Positions 1 to 8,148 of a DNA stretch of 16,545 bases are shown here, in pieces. Source of the stretch: Bacteroidales bacterium UBA4073. GTDB taxonomy: Bacteria; Bacteroidota; Bacteroidia; Bacteroidales; Tenuifilaceae. A model generated the notes under the pieces. The model was given only the letters and a program-made list of their open reading frames with translations. It was not told the DNA's origin and ran no database searches. Made by a program: the position numbers and the translations under genes. Numbering within the stretch: the first letter of the stretch is position 1; every line of letters starts with the position of its first letter. The stretch covers positions 1 to 16,545 of the forward strand of contig DFYV01000065.1 of the NCBI GenBank assembly GCA_002383425.1. The letters are read 5' to 3'.

Positions 1-21
1 CCCGAACAATCAACAACGAAC

Positions 22-70
22 AACGTTTAACGTTTAACGTTTAACGTCTAACGCCTAACGCCTCACGCCT
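22..70. repeat. 7-bp tandem repeat, seven units
   Basis: Seven consecutive 7-bp units follow the 3' end of the last operon gene. On the plus strand they read AACGTTT three times, then AACGTCT, AACGCCT twice and CACGCCT. The variants are ordered along the array rather than scattered. The flanking DNA at 1-21 (CAACAACGAACAACG) is loosely similar. No ORF uses the array and no classical hairpin terminator is visible between it and the stop codon at 91-93. Confidence 0.85.
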
Positions 71-90
71 TTAAACTTTTTAGACTGAAC

Positions 91-1281
91 TCATTTATAT
101 TTCACCTTAATGAATCGTGGATGGTATATGGTAGCATCTTTCTGAATGTCAACCCAAAAATTTAAGGTAATGGTATTGTAGCTCACTAAGAGTTCTCCCG
201 GTTTCGATAAATGATAATGTGCTTTTGCGTTGTAGGTAAGCAATCCTTTTTCCTTGTACTCGGGGCAGGTATAAACCTGATATTCATCACCAAATGGCCC
301 AACTGGGCTGTTGCCCACTTTTATTCCAATTTTATCGGAAATTCCTAAAACGGTGTAGGTTAAAAGGTATCGGCCATCCTCAGTAGGGGTTACGCTTAAC
401 TCGTTGGAAACCCCATCGGTTATGGGTGCAATCTGGTCTTTCCCTTTAACCCATTTTTCCCCATTCCAGAAGGTCCAATTATCAAAATCCTCAATGTTTT
501 CAGGCTTCACCCGAGCGGCTATTAACGATTTCTTGCCCTCGGCAATGCCATAGATATATACAAATCCATCGGGGGAAATGGCTTTAGCATCTTTAGTATT
601 TACAAACACGCAACTGCCAAAATAGACTCTTCCGTACAGAGGATGAACAAAACCCAGCTGGGTGGCAAACTGCTCGTACTGGTTAATATACTTGGACGAT
701 GGGTTAGGAATTTTTAGGAGCGCGACATTGGTTGCTTCGAAGTCGAAGACGTTTGAACCAGTTTTGTGTACATGGTAAGCAAAGATATAGAGGGCATTAT
801 TTTTCTTGTGGTTAATAAAACCATCACCTAACCAAAAGTACTCACCGTCCTTACTATTTGCATTGTGGGGTATAAAGTATGAAGTTGGCGCTCCCTTTTC
901 GTCCTTATTGTATTCAAAAGAAATCATCGATTTATTGGGAGATACACCCTGTAGCCAGGCTACAGTATTGTTAACCATAGTGTTTCCAGGTTTCGGTATG
1001 CCATTTTCAACCTCACCGATATACGTATCACTAAAAATGAATAGCGTTCTTTTATCCTTTGCTTCTTGATCTTCAATGCCATCCAATGGGATAGAGAAAA
1101 TACCATCGGCTCCAAACCAGCCAGTTGTTCGCTCCATTAAAGCTGTCCATTCGGGAGCGGGCTCGCTGGTAAAAGTTAGGGGTGGCAACAATTCAGGTTT
1201 TGTTACCTTTCTATTCGAATTTTGCATGCAACCAAATAAAAAAAGTAAGGTTGATGTAGCAATGAGTATTTGTAACTTCAT
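91..1281 (-). CDS. DUF4185/DUF5005-like beta-propeller lipoprotein (GH183-related)
   Basis: This is a predicted surface or periplasmic lipoprotein of 396 residues and a probable glycan-active propeller enzyme. From the chosen ATG it begins with a Lys, a hydrophobic core and a lipobox-like LFGC, so Cys18 would be lipidated. An in-frame ATG at 1311 adds ten polar residues before the signal peptide and overlaps the upstream stop, so I prefer 1281, which leaves a 22-nt gap. Family-like signatures are GWFGADG (54-60), an F-S-D-T strand end (83-86), a WLGDG segment (~150-154), GSCVF (222-226), NELSV (293-297), YNAKAH (350-355) and YHPRF (386-390). The same blocks occur in order in the protein encoded at 2061-3455, so the two are diverged homologues. 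Established knowledge: DUF4185 contains the GH183 endo-D-arabinanases. Assignment here to DUF4185 or the related DUF5005 is by motif memory, and substrate and activity are unproven. It is the last gene of the run. Confidence 0.72.
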   Translation of the reverse strand: MKLQILIATSTLLFLFGCMQNSNRKVTKPELLPPLTFTSEPAPEWTALMERTTGWFGADGIFSIPLDGIEDQEAKDKRTLFIFSDTYIGEVENGIPKPGNTMVNNTVAWLQGVSPNKSMISFEYNKDEKGAPTSYFIPHNANSKDGEYFWLGDGFINHKKNNALYIFAYHVHKTGSNVFDFEATNVALLKIPNPSSKYINQYEQFATQLGFVHPLYGRVYFGSCVFVNTKDAKAISPDGFVYIYGIAEGKKSLIAARVKPENIEDFDNWTFWNGEKWVKGKDQIAPITDGVSNELSVTPTEDGRYLLTYTVLGISDKIGIKVGNSPVGPFGDEYQVYTCPEYKEKGLLTYNAKAHYHLSKPGELLVSYNTITLNFWVDIQKDATIYHPRFIKVKYK

Positions 1282-1303
1282 CTTTCTTTGGATTAGCTGT
1301 GAA

Positions 1304-2047
1304 CTACTCATTCACGTATTTAATAATTGCATCTTTCCAAGCCAAATAGCCTTTGCTATTCAGATGTAATCCATCGAGGCTGTACTTGGGGTTTAACTTG
1401 TTGTTGTCGAGTTTGAACACCGAGAAAAGATCGATATATACCAATGAATTTTCTTTGGCAATTAGTTGTAGCTGCTCGTTAACCTTAATGATATCCGAAT
1501 TTTTACGCATGGGTTGAAGGGCATCGTCGGTGGGGAGTATGCTTTGAATGTATATTTTGGTCGTTGGTGAGGCTTCTTTAATGCGGGCAATAATCTTCCT
1601 GTAATTATTGACTATATATTCAACAGTTTTGGAGGAGGCCAGGTCGTTGGTGCCAATCATAATAAATATCTTTAAGGGTTGCGATTCGGTAACTTCATTC
1701 AACCTTTCGAGGACTCCGTCGGTATCATCGCCACCGATGCCTCGGTTCTTGATATTTGGGTTACCGAATAGTTCTGCCCATTCGCAGTTATCGGTGATGC
1801 TGTTACCCAGAAATATAATTTCATTTTCAGAATTGGGCAAACTCTCGAAATGCTCCTTTTTATGGTAGTAGAACGCCTTTAGCGCCTGGTTCCAAATCTC
1901 CATGTCGCGGGCAAATTTTTCCTCTGCGCTGAGCTTGCTTGTATCTTTACTGGTTGTTAAGGTGTCGGTAACTCCCTTTGTAGTTTCTTGTGCATAGCCT
2001 CCTTCCCAAACGGAGAGAAGTGCTATTAGGTAAATAAATTTTCTCAT
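1304..2047 (-). CDS. Secreted SGNH/GDSL-type esterase
   Basis: This is a 247-residue SGNH hydrolase, most likely a carbohydrate O-deacetylase or similar esterase. A signal peptide occupies roughly residues 1-20, with probable cleavage after GGYAQ, which indicates export. All four SGNH blocks are visible: GNSIT with nucleophile Ser83, NRGIGG with oxyanion Gly105, GTND with Asn134, and DGLHLN with Asp225 and His228. Between the signal and block I is a polar, helical-looking stretch (about 25-70) that could be a spacer. The length is normal for the family. It sits between the two propeller genes, with gaps of 13 nt before it and 22 nt after it, which suggests the target glycan carries acetyl or other ester groups that must be removed for backbone cleavage. 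The specific ester cannot be read from the sequence. Confidence 0.88.
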   Translation of the reverse strand: MRKFIYLIALLSVWEGGYAQETTKGVTDTLTTSKDTSKLSAEEKFARDMEIWNQALKAFYYHKKEHFESLPNSENEIIFLGNSITDNCEWAELFGNPNIKNRGIGGDDTDGVLERLNEVTESQPLKIFIMIGTNDLASSKTVEYIVNNYRKIIARIKEASPTTKIYIQSILPTDDALQPMRKNSDIIKVNEQLQLIAKENSLVYIDLFSVFKLDNNKLNPKYSLDGLHLNSKGYLAWKDAIIKYVNE

Positions 2048-2060
2048 CGGTATTTAGCTA

Positions 2061-3455
2061 TTAATGGTTTATAATCTTTTTAATTTCGGCTCCCCATTCA
2101 CCTGAGAGCTTTACAATAAGCAGGGTTTTGGGCAAGTTTGAGATACTGTAAGTAACGTCATCCGTTATGTACTTTTCGAAGTATATCTTTCCATCGATCC
2201 CGTAAATGGTTAGTAGCGATTTACCAGGAATCCCCTTGCATGTGAGGCTGCAATCATTTGGTGTAAAAAATATTTTTGATGGGGTAATAATCCCATCACT
2301 CTCATATACATCTGTGTAATGATCGTGTAGAGTAATGGTTGTTGGTGAGGTTGTTGCAGCAGCATTCTCTACCGATAACCAGTAAAACCGTGCTCTATAG
2401 TTACGAGTATCGGAATAGATAGATGAAAAATCGGTAGTATTTACATTAAAGGAAATCAGTATTTTGCCATCGACTTGAAATTGTGGGTGTGCAAAGAGGT
2501 TGTAACTAAAAAGTCCCGTTTGTGGTTGAATTTTTGCAAAAAGGGTTTCGTTACCTCCTGAAGATTTTCTATTCCAGGGACCTGTTATTGCATCTGCCTC
2601 TAGAATATACAGTTCCCCAACAGTCCATATCTCGTGCATTATGAGGTAAAACTTATTATTTTTCTCGTAAACATAGAATGATTCACTCATTGGACGATTG
2701 CCAACTGGTTTGGCATCATCACAGAAGGTTGACCAACCCTTTGTTCCAGCGTAAAATTCCCAGGGATTATCGATGCTTTGCCCTACTCTCGCGAGGTAGG
2801 GTACTGGCCATGTCATACCCTCGGCAGTAGTATCTTTCACCCCAAAAATGTAGGTATAATCTCCACTTTTCAGAATACATGCCCCAAATCGCATGGTTGA
2901 ATCGGTGATATAATTTATTTTAGATGTTTTAATATATTCCATGCTGGGATACTTGTAAGTGGCAATATATGAGGTGCCCACCCTGAAATTAAATCCAGGG
3001 GTTCCATTATTCTGGTACATAACCCTTACTGCTGATATTTTGAGTGTATCATTCTCAATAGTTGCATGTTCGGGCCAAAAGAAATCCGATCCATCGCCAG
3101 GAATAAATGAAGAAGGATTCGATTGTGTTCCTCCATAGTATGTTTTAAGCCCGTTGCTATCCTCAATGATAGCGCAATTGTTTATCATTTTTGCGTTATT
3201 GGGGTTGATGCTGAAAAGCCCAGTTTTTTCGCCTATAAATGTATCACCAAACAGCCAGAGGGTTTTGCCATCGGGCAGTGGTAACGAGATGGTTGCATCG
3301 GCAGCACACCATCCACCCTCCACATTATTGAACTTGTCGAAATGCTCTTGTGCAGTGGAAATGATATCTTGTGCACGTAGTTTTTGGTGTATCGAAACGC
3401 CAATTGGCATAAGTAAAGCTATAATTACTGATGATATTTGGACCTTACTTAACAT
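2061..3455 (-). CDS. DUF4185/DUF5005-like propeller protein with T9SS C-terminal sorting domain
   Basis: This is a 464-residue secreted protein. The ATG at 3453-3455 follows the upstream stop by 2 nt (TAGTGATG), and the A/G-rich AGAGAGGA just upstream, inside the preceding gene, can serve as ribosome binding site; a GTG one codon earlier is the alternative. An N-terminal hydrophobic signal ends near LRAQ (~29), with no lipobox. The main domain (about 30-365) has GGWCAADATISLPLPDG, LWLFGDT (~67-72), a GDGSDFFWPE block (~120-129), FGACI (~190-194), MSESF (~256-260), YNLFAHPQF and ISFNVNTTDF, matching the lipoprotein propeller at 91-1281. Residues ~395-464 look like a type A T9SS sorting domain: LTIYGIDGKIYFEKY, a short NLP turn and a final Lys-Lys-Ile-Ile. 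Such domains direct export through the type IX system to the surface or medium. By analogy with GH183 it may be an endo-acting furanosidase, but the substrate is unknown. The start is translationally coupled to the hydrolase gene. Confidence 0.75.
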   Translation of the reverse strand: MLSKVQISSVIIALLMPIGVSIHQKLRAQDIISTAQEHFDKFNNVEGGWCAADATISLPLPDGKTLWLFGDTFIGEKTGLFSINPNNAKMINNCAIIEDSNGLKTYYGGTQSNPSSFIPGDGSDFFWPEHATIENDTLKISAVRVMYQNNGTPGFNFRVGTSYIATYKYPSMEYIKTSKINYITDSTMRFGACILKSGDYTYIFGVKDTTAEGMTWPVPYLARVGQSIDNPWEFYAGTKGWSTFCDDAKPVGNRPMSESFYVYEKNNKFYLIMHEIWTVGELYILEADAITGPWNRKSSGGNETLFAKIQPQTGLFSYNLFAHPQFQVDGKILISFNVNTTDFSSIYSDTRNYRARFYWLSVENAAATTSPTTITLHDHYTDVYESDGIITPSKIFFTPNDCSLTCKGIPGKSLLTIYGIDGKIYFEKYITDDVTYSISNLPKTLLIVKLSGEWGAEIKKIINH

Positions 3456-3457
3456 CA

Positions 3458-5785
3458 CTAAATCCTCTCTTTTAGGAGTTTTGACTTGCCATTCTTATGT
3501 TTAATGGTGAAATATTCGTTTTTATAAAAGACATGATACAGTGTACCGTTGAATTGTATTTTCCCGTTAGTTTTAATTGTTTCGCCATTAATCTGTGGAT
3601 TGAATCCAAAGAAATCTCTTATCATAACCTGTGCGAAGGCTACCCCCGATGAGGATTCCCTGTTGTGCCAATCCCGTTCGGCAATTCGGACTTTTGCCTT
3701 TTTTGTTTTCTTCTCATCCCCCCAGAGTTCATGCGACTGAGACCAGATTCCTTCGTAGGTCACTGGTTCAATTGCCCTATAGAAATCAAGAGCCTTTTGG
3801 GGATAACCCATTTGGGTTAGGGCATCCATTACCTCGGCAGGCCAGCCATCGAAAGCACCAAACGGGCCATGATCGCATCGGTCGGATTTATCTGCTGCAA
3901 TATCGTAAAGTGACTGGGCTCGCATCCAGCCATCGGTCATCAACTCCCGGTAGAGAAACTCAATCATTTCATCCTTAATGTTTTGGGGTATATCATTGGG
4001 GATATATTTACCGAAAAAGGAAAAATCGAGGCAGTGGCGCACTTCAATCTTCTTACCATCGGGATACAGGCTATACCAAACGCCGTTGCCTGCATATAGT
4101 TTTAGGATTCGTTTAATGGTTTCGGACGCTTTGGTATTTAGCTCATCGGCTTTTTGATTATTGCCTCTTAGCGCATAGAATTTTGCTGTTTCGCGCATCA
4201 TCCAGGCATAACCAATATTGAATGAGGGAACAATATGCTTATAGGTTGGGACACATTCCAGCAGGTTCCATTCATCGTCACCAAAATCGGCGAGCTTGTA
4301 AATATCGTCGTTGCAGCCATTTTTACCGTAGAGCGATATTTTCTCCCAATTGGTTGAGTAATCCTCCAGATGCTGTAGTATAGTTTTACCATTGATAGTT
4401 TGATCGAGAAAAGCGTAATCGTTCGATACAATGATATAATCGCGGATTAGCTGGAACAGTGCCCAATAGTTGGCCGAGTAACCATTTCCAACGCCTTTGC
4501 CACCGAAGTTGTCCTTTCCGTAGTATTTGCTGGGATCGATCTCAATCCACGAGGCAATATGCTCCCTCATCATAAGTGGATCGACCATAGCCCACAGGGT
4601 TGACCATAGCGTAATATCCCAGAAAAAGGTGATAGATGCACCCCATCGGGGGCCACCCGTGAGAAATACTTTTTTATGCTGTGGCAAATTGGTATTCGTA
4701 AGGTATAGCATTGTTAGGGGGCTAGTGTAATATACCTTTTTAGCCAACCTATCATCGGTTTCGAGTATTGGGAAACACCCGGAAATAAAAGAGTTGTTGG
4801 GTTTGAAGATTGAGTTCCATTTCTCCTCCCAGCTTGCTTTCACGCTTTCGAAATTAGCATCAAATGCATTGGACCATTCGGTTATATTCGCCTGAATCTG
4901 CTCCAAGCTATCCCCGTAAGTCATCAGATATTTGATAGTTTTAGTTTCACCCGGTGCGAGAGAGCAATTCAAATAGGCGGTGCCTCCACTATTCTTAACA
5001 TCAATTTTTTCAGGGGTTGATAAAATATTGAACGCGGTAATTGCCCTTGTTTCATTATCGTGGATGTATAGTACGTTATTATCTCTATGGGCATGGTACT
5101 TCGTGCTGTTTAAGATTTCTTTATCGGTAGGCCATTTCAGAATTGCTTTAACATATACAGGTTTGCCATTAATCAGTTCCCATTGATAGCCTTCTTTTTG
5201 ATTAACGGGCTCTCCAAGATGCTTACGCATGTTTTCAACTTCCTCATCACGCTTGGTAACGGCCCCATCCATTTTAGGGTATGGGTACCACCATTGCCAA
5301 TCACCGCCATACTTGCTATTGAATCCGATCATGTCGAGTTCTACATTGACGTTTTGGGTTTCGGTGCTTGTATTCTTTATTTCAATTCGCCACATTACAG
5401 CGTCCTTCTCGAAAAGCATCCGGGTGGAACTTTCTATTTCTAGATTATCAGTATTACTCTTCCTCAATGCCTGATATGGTTGCCACCTGAAAGCGTTTAC
5501 TTTAGGTGTTTCCCCATTCACCCTCAGGGTTCCGGTATGGTATCCTCCTGAGTACGGTGCGGAAACAAACCAGCTAATTGAGGTTAAGTCCCTGTTGACT
5601 AAAGCTTGTCCTCTAAAGTTACGAATGGATGGCTCCATGGCAACCGTGTCGGGTGAAACCCAAACACCCGATAGTTCATCAAGCGTTGGAATATTGCTGT
5701 AAATTTTGGTGTTATGGTTCGAATCGGAACATCCGCAGAAAGCAAATATTAGGAATAGGCTGATATATAATTTTTGTGATTTCAT
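3458..5785 (-). CDS. (alpha/alpha)6-barrel (six-hairpin) glycoside hydrolase lipoprotein, family uncertain
   Basis: This is a 775-residue lipoprotein. The signal peptide ends in FAFCGC-S, with Cys19 the likely lipidated residue. Residues about 35-330 are beta-rich (GGYHTGTLRVNG, MWRIEIKNTS, APGETKTIKYLMTYG) and resemble the N-terminal super-sandwich domain of six-hairpin glycosidases. Residues about 345-725 are helical, with GGPRWGASITFFWD (377-390), a DFGDDEW segment (500-506), RCDHGPFGAFDGW (636-648) and an EGIWSQSHELWG segment (679-689); acids such as Asp390, Asp503/Asp504, Asp646 and Glu679/Glu686 are catalytic candidates. A small basic beta domain closes the protein (~730-771). The FFWD block and overall plan recall clan GH-G/GH-L enzymes (GH37, GH63, GH65, GH15), but I could not place it in a family. 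In context it would release sugar from imported or surface-bound oligosaccharides. The gap to the upstream ROK gene is 65 nt. Confidence 0.7.
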   Translation of the reverse strand: MKSQKLYISLFLIFAFCGCSDSNHNTKIYSNIPTLDELSGVWVSPDTVAMEPSIRNFRGQALVNRDLTSISWFVSAPYSGGYHTGTLRVNGETPKVNAFRWQPYQALRKSNTDNLEIESSTRMLFEKDAVMWRIEIKNTSTETQNVNVELDMIGFNSKYGGDWQWWYPYPKMDGAVTKRDEEVENMRKHLGEPVNQKEGYQWELINGKPVYVKAILKWPTDKEILNSTKYHAHRDNNVLYIHDNETRAITAFNILSTPEKIDVKNSGGTAYLNCSLAPGETKTIKYLMTYGDSLEQIQANITEWSNAFDANFESVKASWEEKWNSIFKPNNSFISGCFPILETDDRLAKKVYYTSPLTMLYLTNTNLPQHKKVFLTGGPRWGASITFFWDITLWSTLWAMVDPLMMREHIASWIEIDPSKYYGKDNFGGKGVGNGYSANYWALFQLIRDYIIVSNDYAFLDQTINGKTILQHLEDYSTNWEKISLYGKNGCNDDIYKLADFGDDEWNLLECVPTYKHIVPSFNIGYAWMMRETAKFYALRGNNQKADELNTKASETIKRILKLYAGNGVWYSLYPDGKKIEVRHCLDFSFFGKYIPNDIPQNIKDEMIEFLYRELMTDGWMRAQSLYDIAADKSDRCDHGPFGAFDGWPAEVMDALTQMGYPQKALDFYRAIEPVTYEGIWSQSHELWGDEKKTKKAKVRIAERDWHNRESSSGVAFAQVMIRDFFGFNPQINGETIKTNGKIQFNGTLYHVFYKNEYFTIKHKNGKSKLLKERI

Positions 5786-5850
5786 GAAATTGTGGTTTAA
5801 TAGATTAACTGTTGACTATAAGACTTATCTTTATTAAAGCATAGATATCT

Positions 5851-6957
5851 CTAATTGTCCATTTGCTGCAATGCATAAGCGTATGCTCCAAGTGCGATAG
5901 CCTTGCTTGCACCCAAACCAGAAACTCCAATTCCAATTCTGGCTATTTCGTCGTATTGAACTGTTCTGTTGCTATACGGAACTTGTATTTTTCTAATGTT
6001 CCCGTGGGCAAACTCATCGAAAATACTTTCGTCAGTCAGATCGTAAACTTTGAACGGTAGTCGGTTGTACGGGTTGCCCTCGCTATCAATGTATTTTCTG
6101 TTTATTTCGCTAAACATTGAGGGAGCGAATAAAGGCCATGCCGCTGTAATACCACCTCCAATTACCACGATACCATCGATAAGGGCAGTAATATTGGCTA
6201 TTGAACTTCCAAGGGCTTCGCCAAAACAACGGAAAGTCTCAAGGGCGGCCTCTTTATGTCCTTCCTTTTGACCCACTGCAATTTCATAGATATCTTTTGG
6301 CATCAGGTTGGTAGTGTGCTTAAGTCCTGCAGCGTTGGAATAAACCCGCTGTATGGCTCGGGTACTAACACTTTCTTCAGCGTCCCAGTTAACGTTGAAT
6401 TTGTTCAATGTTTGATGGATACTTGTGTCATTGGAATTATCACCAATTAGCAACCTGTTATTAATAACAACCCCGCAACCAAAGCCGGTACCTAACGTTA
6501 AACCCACCAGATTATTGAACTGTTTTATTCCACCTCTGTTTTTAATTTTTTGGTTTAACTCTGGTAAGATGCCGCATAGGGCTTCACCATACGCGAATAA
6601 ATTCCCATCGTTGTTGATATAAACAGGTAGGTTAAACATATCCTCAAGCATAGGACCGAGTGCTACACCATCGGTAAAAGCCTCAAAGTTTGGAAGATCG
6701 CCAATTATCCCCTTCGGGTAATCGGCCGGGCCAGGGAATGCAAAGCTGATGGCAGAGGCTTTCGCGGTAAGTTGTCGTTGAATCTCTTTAAAGCCTTCAA
6801 TTATAGTTCGAAGGCATTTATCGAGATTATGCGCATTAGTTGGGTATGTTATTGGTTTAACAATCTCGTTATTGCTCTGTATGGCGGAGAAAACGAGATT
6901 GGTTCCTCCTGCGTCGAGGGTTAGAACTATCCTAGGGTCGGTATTCGTATTTGTCAT
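5851..6957 (-). CDS. ROK-family sugar kinase
   Basis: This is a 368-residue cytoplasmic ROK protein, predicted to phosphorylate a hexose delivered by the adjacent permease. Visible ROK features are the ATP-phosphate loop DAGGTN (15-20), FAFPGPAD (72-79), the catalytic segment INNDGN (114-119) with candidate base Asp117, LGTGFGCG (155-162), the adenosine-site GIVVIGGGI (262-270), and the C-terminal GLGASKAIALGAY (347-359). No helix-turn-helix precedes the kinase fold, so it is an enzyme rather than a NagC/XylR-type repressor. The zinc-binding Cys cluster (CxCGxxGCxE) usual in ROK glucokinases and fructokinases is absent; the corresponding region (~171-200) instead has polar residues and AEESVSTRAIQRVYS. 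A further oddity is a long insertion around 288-335. Proximity to a PMI-type protein suggests mannokinase, glucokinase or fructokinase activity, but the specificity cannot be read. Confidence 0.87.
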   Translation of the reverse strand: MTNTNTDPRIVLTLDAGGTNLVFSAIQSNNEIVKPITYPTNAHNLDKCLRTIIEGFKEIQRQLTAKASAISFAFPGPADYPKGIIGDLPNFEAFTDGVALGPMLEDMFNLPVYINNDGNLFAYGEALCGILPELNQKIKNRGGIKQFNNLVGLTLGTGFGCGVVINNRLLIGDNSNDTSIHQTLNKFNVNWDAEESVSTRAIQRVYSNAAGLKHTTNLMPKDIYEIAVGQKEGHKEAALETFRCFGEALGSSIANITALIDGIVVIGGGITAAWPLFAPSMFSEINRKYIDSEGNPYNRLPFKVYDLTDESIFDEFAHGNIRKIQVPYSNRTVQYDEIARIGIGVSGLGASKAIALGAYAYALQQMDN

Positions 6958-6978
6958 AGTTAAGTATTTAATGAAATA

Positions 6979-8130
6979 CTACTTCCTACTTACAAGGTAA
7001 TACGTTGCATAGCTGACGTAGAGTATGCAGCTAATCAGCACATAGATACTTGCTGTTACTCCAAAGCTTTCGGTTAATACCCCTGCCAGTGGTGGGATTA
7101 TGGCTCCCCCGCATACGGCAAGAATTATTAACCCTGATATCTCATTGGCATACTCAGGTTTACGTTCAACGGTGAGGGCAAATACCAGAGGGAAGATATT
7201 TGAAAACCCGAATCCGGTGACAAAGATCAGAATCCATGAAGCATTCAAACTGCCTGACAAGATTAATCCGATTAAACCGGCAAGGGTTACTATGGTGCTA
7301 ATGATAAGAAAGGTTTTTGTATTGATTTTTCTTAAAAGAATAGCCCCCAGCAAACGTCCTGTCATTAGCGATGCAAAATATACGCTGATGCCAATACTGG
7401 CGCTATCGAGAGGGATTGCGTATTTCGATTTTAAAAAGTTTGCAATATTGGAATTCATGGTAACATCGAAGCCAACCATGAAGAAGATTGATAGTACCAT
7501 TATCGAGATAAATGGATTTTTTAACAATCTAACTACTGTTTTGAAAGTGGCAGGTTCCTTATCGGGTTTTGATTCTACAATTTTTACCGTGTAAAGCCAA
7601 AAAGCCGACAGGAACGAGAGTACTGCATATATTGGAAATACAAGACGCCAATTACCCGTGTATTTGGCTAATCCTGCTACTATTATGGGCCCGAGCATCG
7701 ATGCAATTGCTTTTACAAATTGTGATAAGCTTAAATTGGCCGCCTTGCTTTCGTTTGATGACGAATCGAGCAGGAGCGGGTTGGCCGAAACTTGCAAAAT
7801 GGTATTTCCTATGCCTATTACCATAAATGCAATAATAGCAGTAATGTATGAGTAGTAGATGATTGGGAGCAACATTCCAATACCAGTAATAATCATACCC
7901 AAATTTACTGTAAATCGTTTACCCACTCGATCCTGAAAGATTCCAGTTGGTATTGAGAACAATGCAAACCATACAAATACAGTGCTTGGCAGCAGCTGTG
8001 CCATTGTATCGGAGAGCCCGAAATCCTGTTTCACATAGCCCGTGGCTACACCAACAAGATCGACAAATCCCATCACGTAAAACGACATGAATATGGGGAG
8101 GGTAAATTTCAAGGAATTTTTACTATTCAT
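6979..8130 (-). CDS. MFS sugar permease, FHS/FucP-like
   Basis: This is a 383-residue inner-membrane protein with about 12 hydrophobic segments across its length, no signal peptide and a short cytoplasmic C-terminus ending SRK. The MFS motif A region appears as PTGIFQDRVGKR (61-72) after the second segment. GIGNTILQVSANPLL (106-120) resembles the conserved asparagine-proline motif of fucose/glucose/galactose:H+ symporters (FHS family). A charged central loop lies around 184-200 (ESKPDKEP), as expected between two six-helix bundles. It sits between the PMI-type gene (18-nt gap) and the ROK kinase (21-nt gap), so it probably imports the monosaccharide these enzymes process, likely by proton symport. 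The substrate (mannose, fucose-like or other) is not determinable, and the FHS placement is by motif resemblance. Confidence 0.87.
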   Translation of the reverse strand: MNSKNSLKFTLPIFMSFYVMGFVDLVGVATGYVKQDFGLSDTMAQLLPSTVFVWFALFSIPTGIFQDRVGKRFTVNLGMIITGIGMLLPIIYYSYITAIIAFMVIGIGNTILQVSANPLLLDSSSNESKAANLSLSQFVKAIASMLGPIIVAGLAKYTGNWRLVFPIYAVLSFLSAFWLYTVKIVESKPDKEPATFKTVVRLLKNPFISIMVLSIFFMVGFDVTMNSNIANFLKSKYAIPLDSASIGISVYFASLMTGRLLGAILLRKINTKTFLIISTIVTLAGLIGLILSGSLNASWILIFVTGFGFSNIFPLVFALTVERKPEYANEISGLIILAVCGGAIIPPLAGVLTESFGVTASIYVLISCILYVSYATYYLVSRK

Positions 8131-8148
8131 AGTTAGGTTAAGGTTATT

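Noticed and set aside
1282..1311. Upstream ATG for the last lipoprotein gene
   Set aside because: It adds a polar SSSQLIQRK stretch before an otherwise standard lipoprotein signal and overlaps the upstream stop; the ATG at 1281 gives a normal signal peptide. It remains possible.
5786..5850. Internal promoter in the 65-nt gap before the large hydrolase gene
   Set aside because: No TAnnTTTG-type -7 element was found on the minus strand in this gap.
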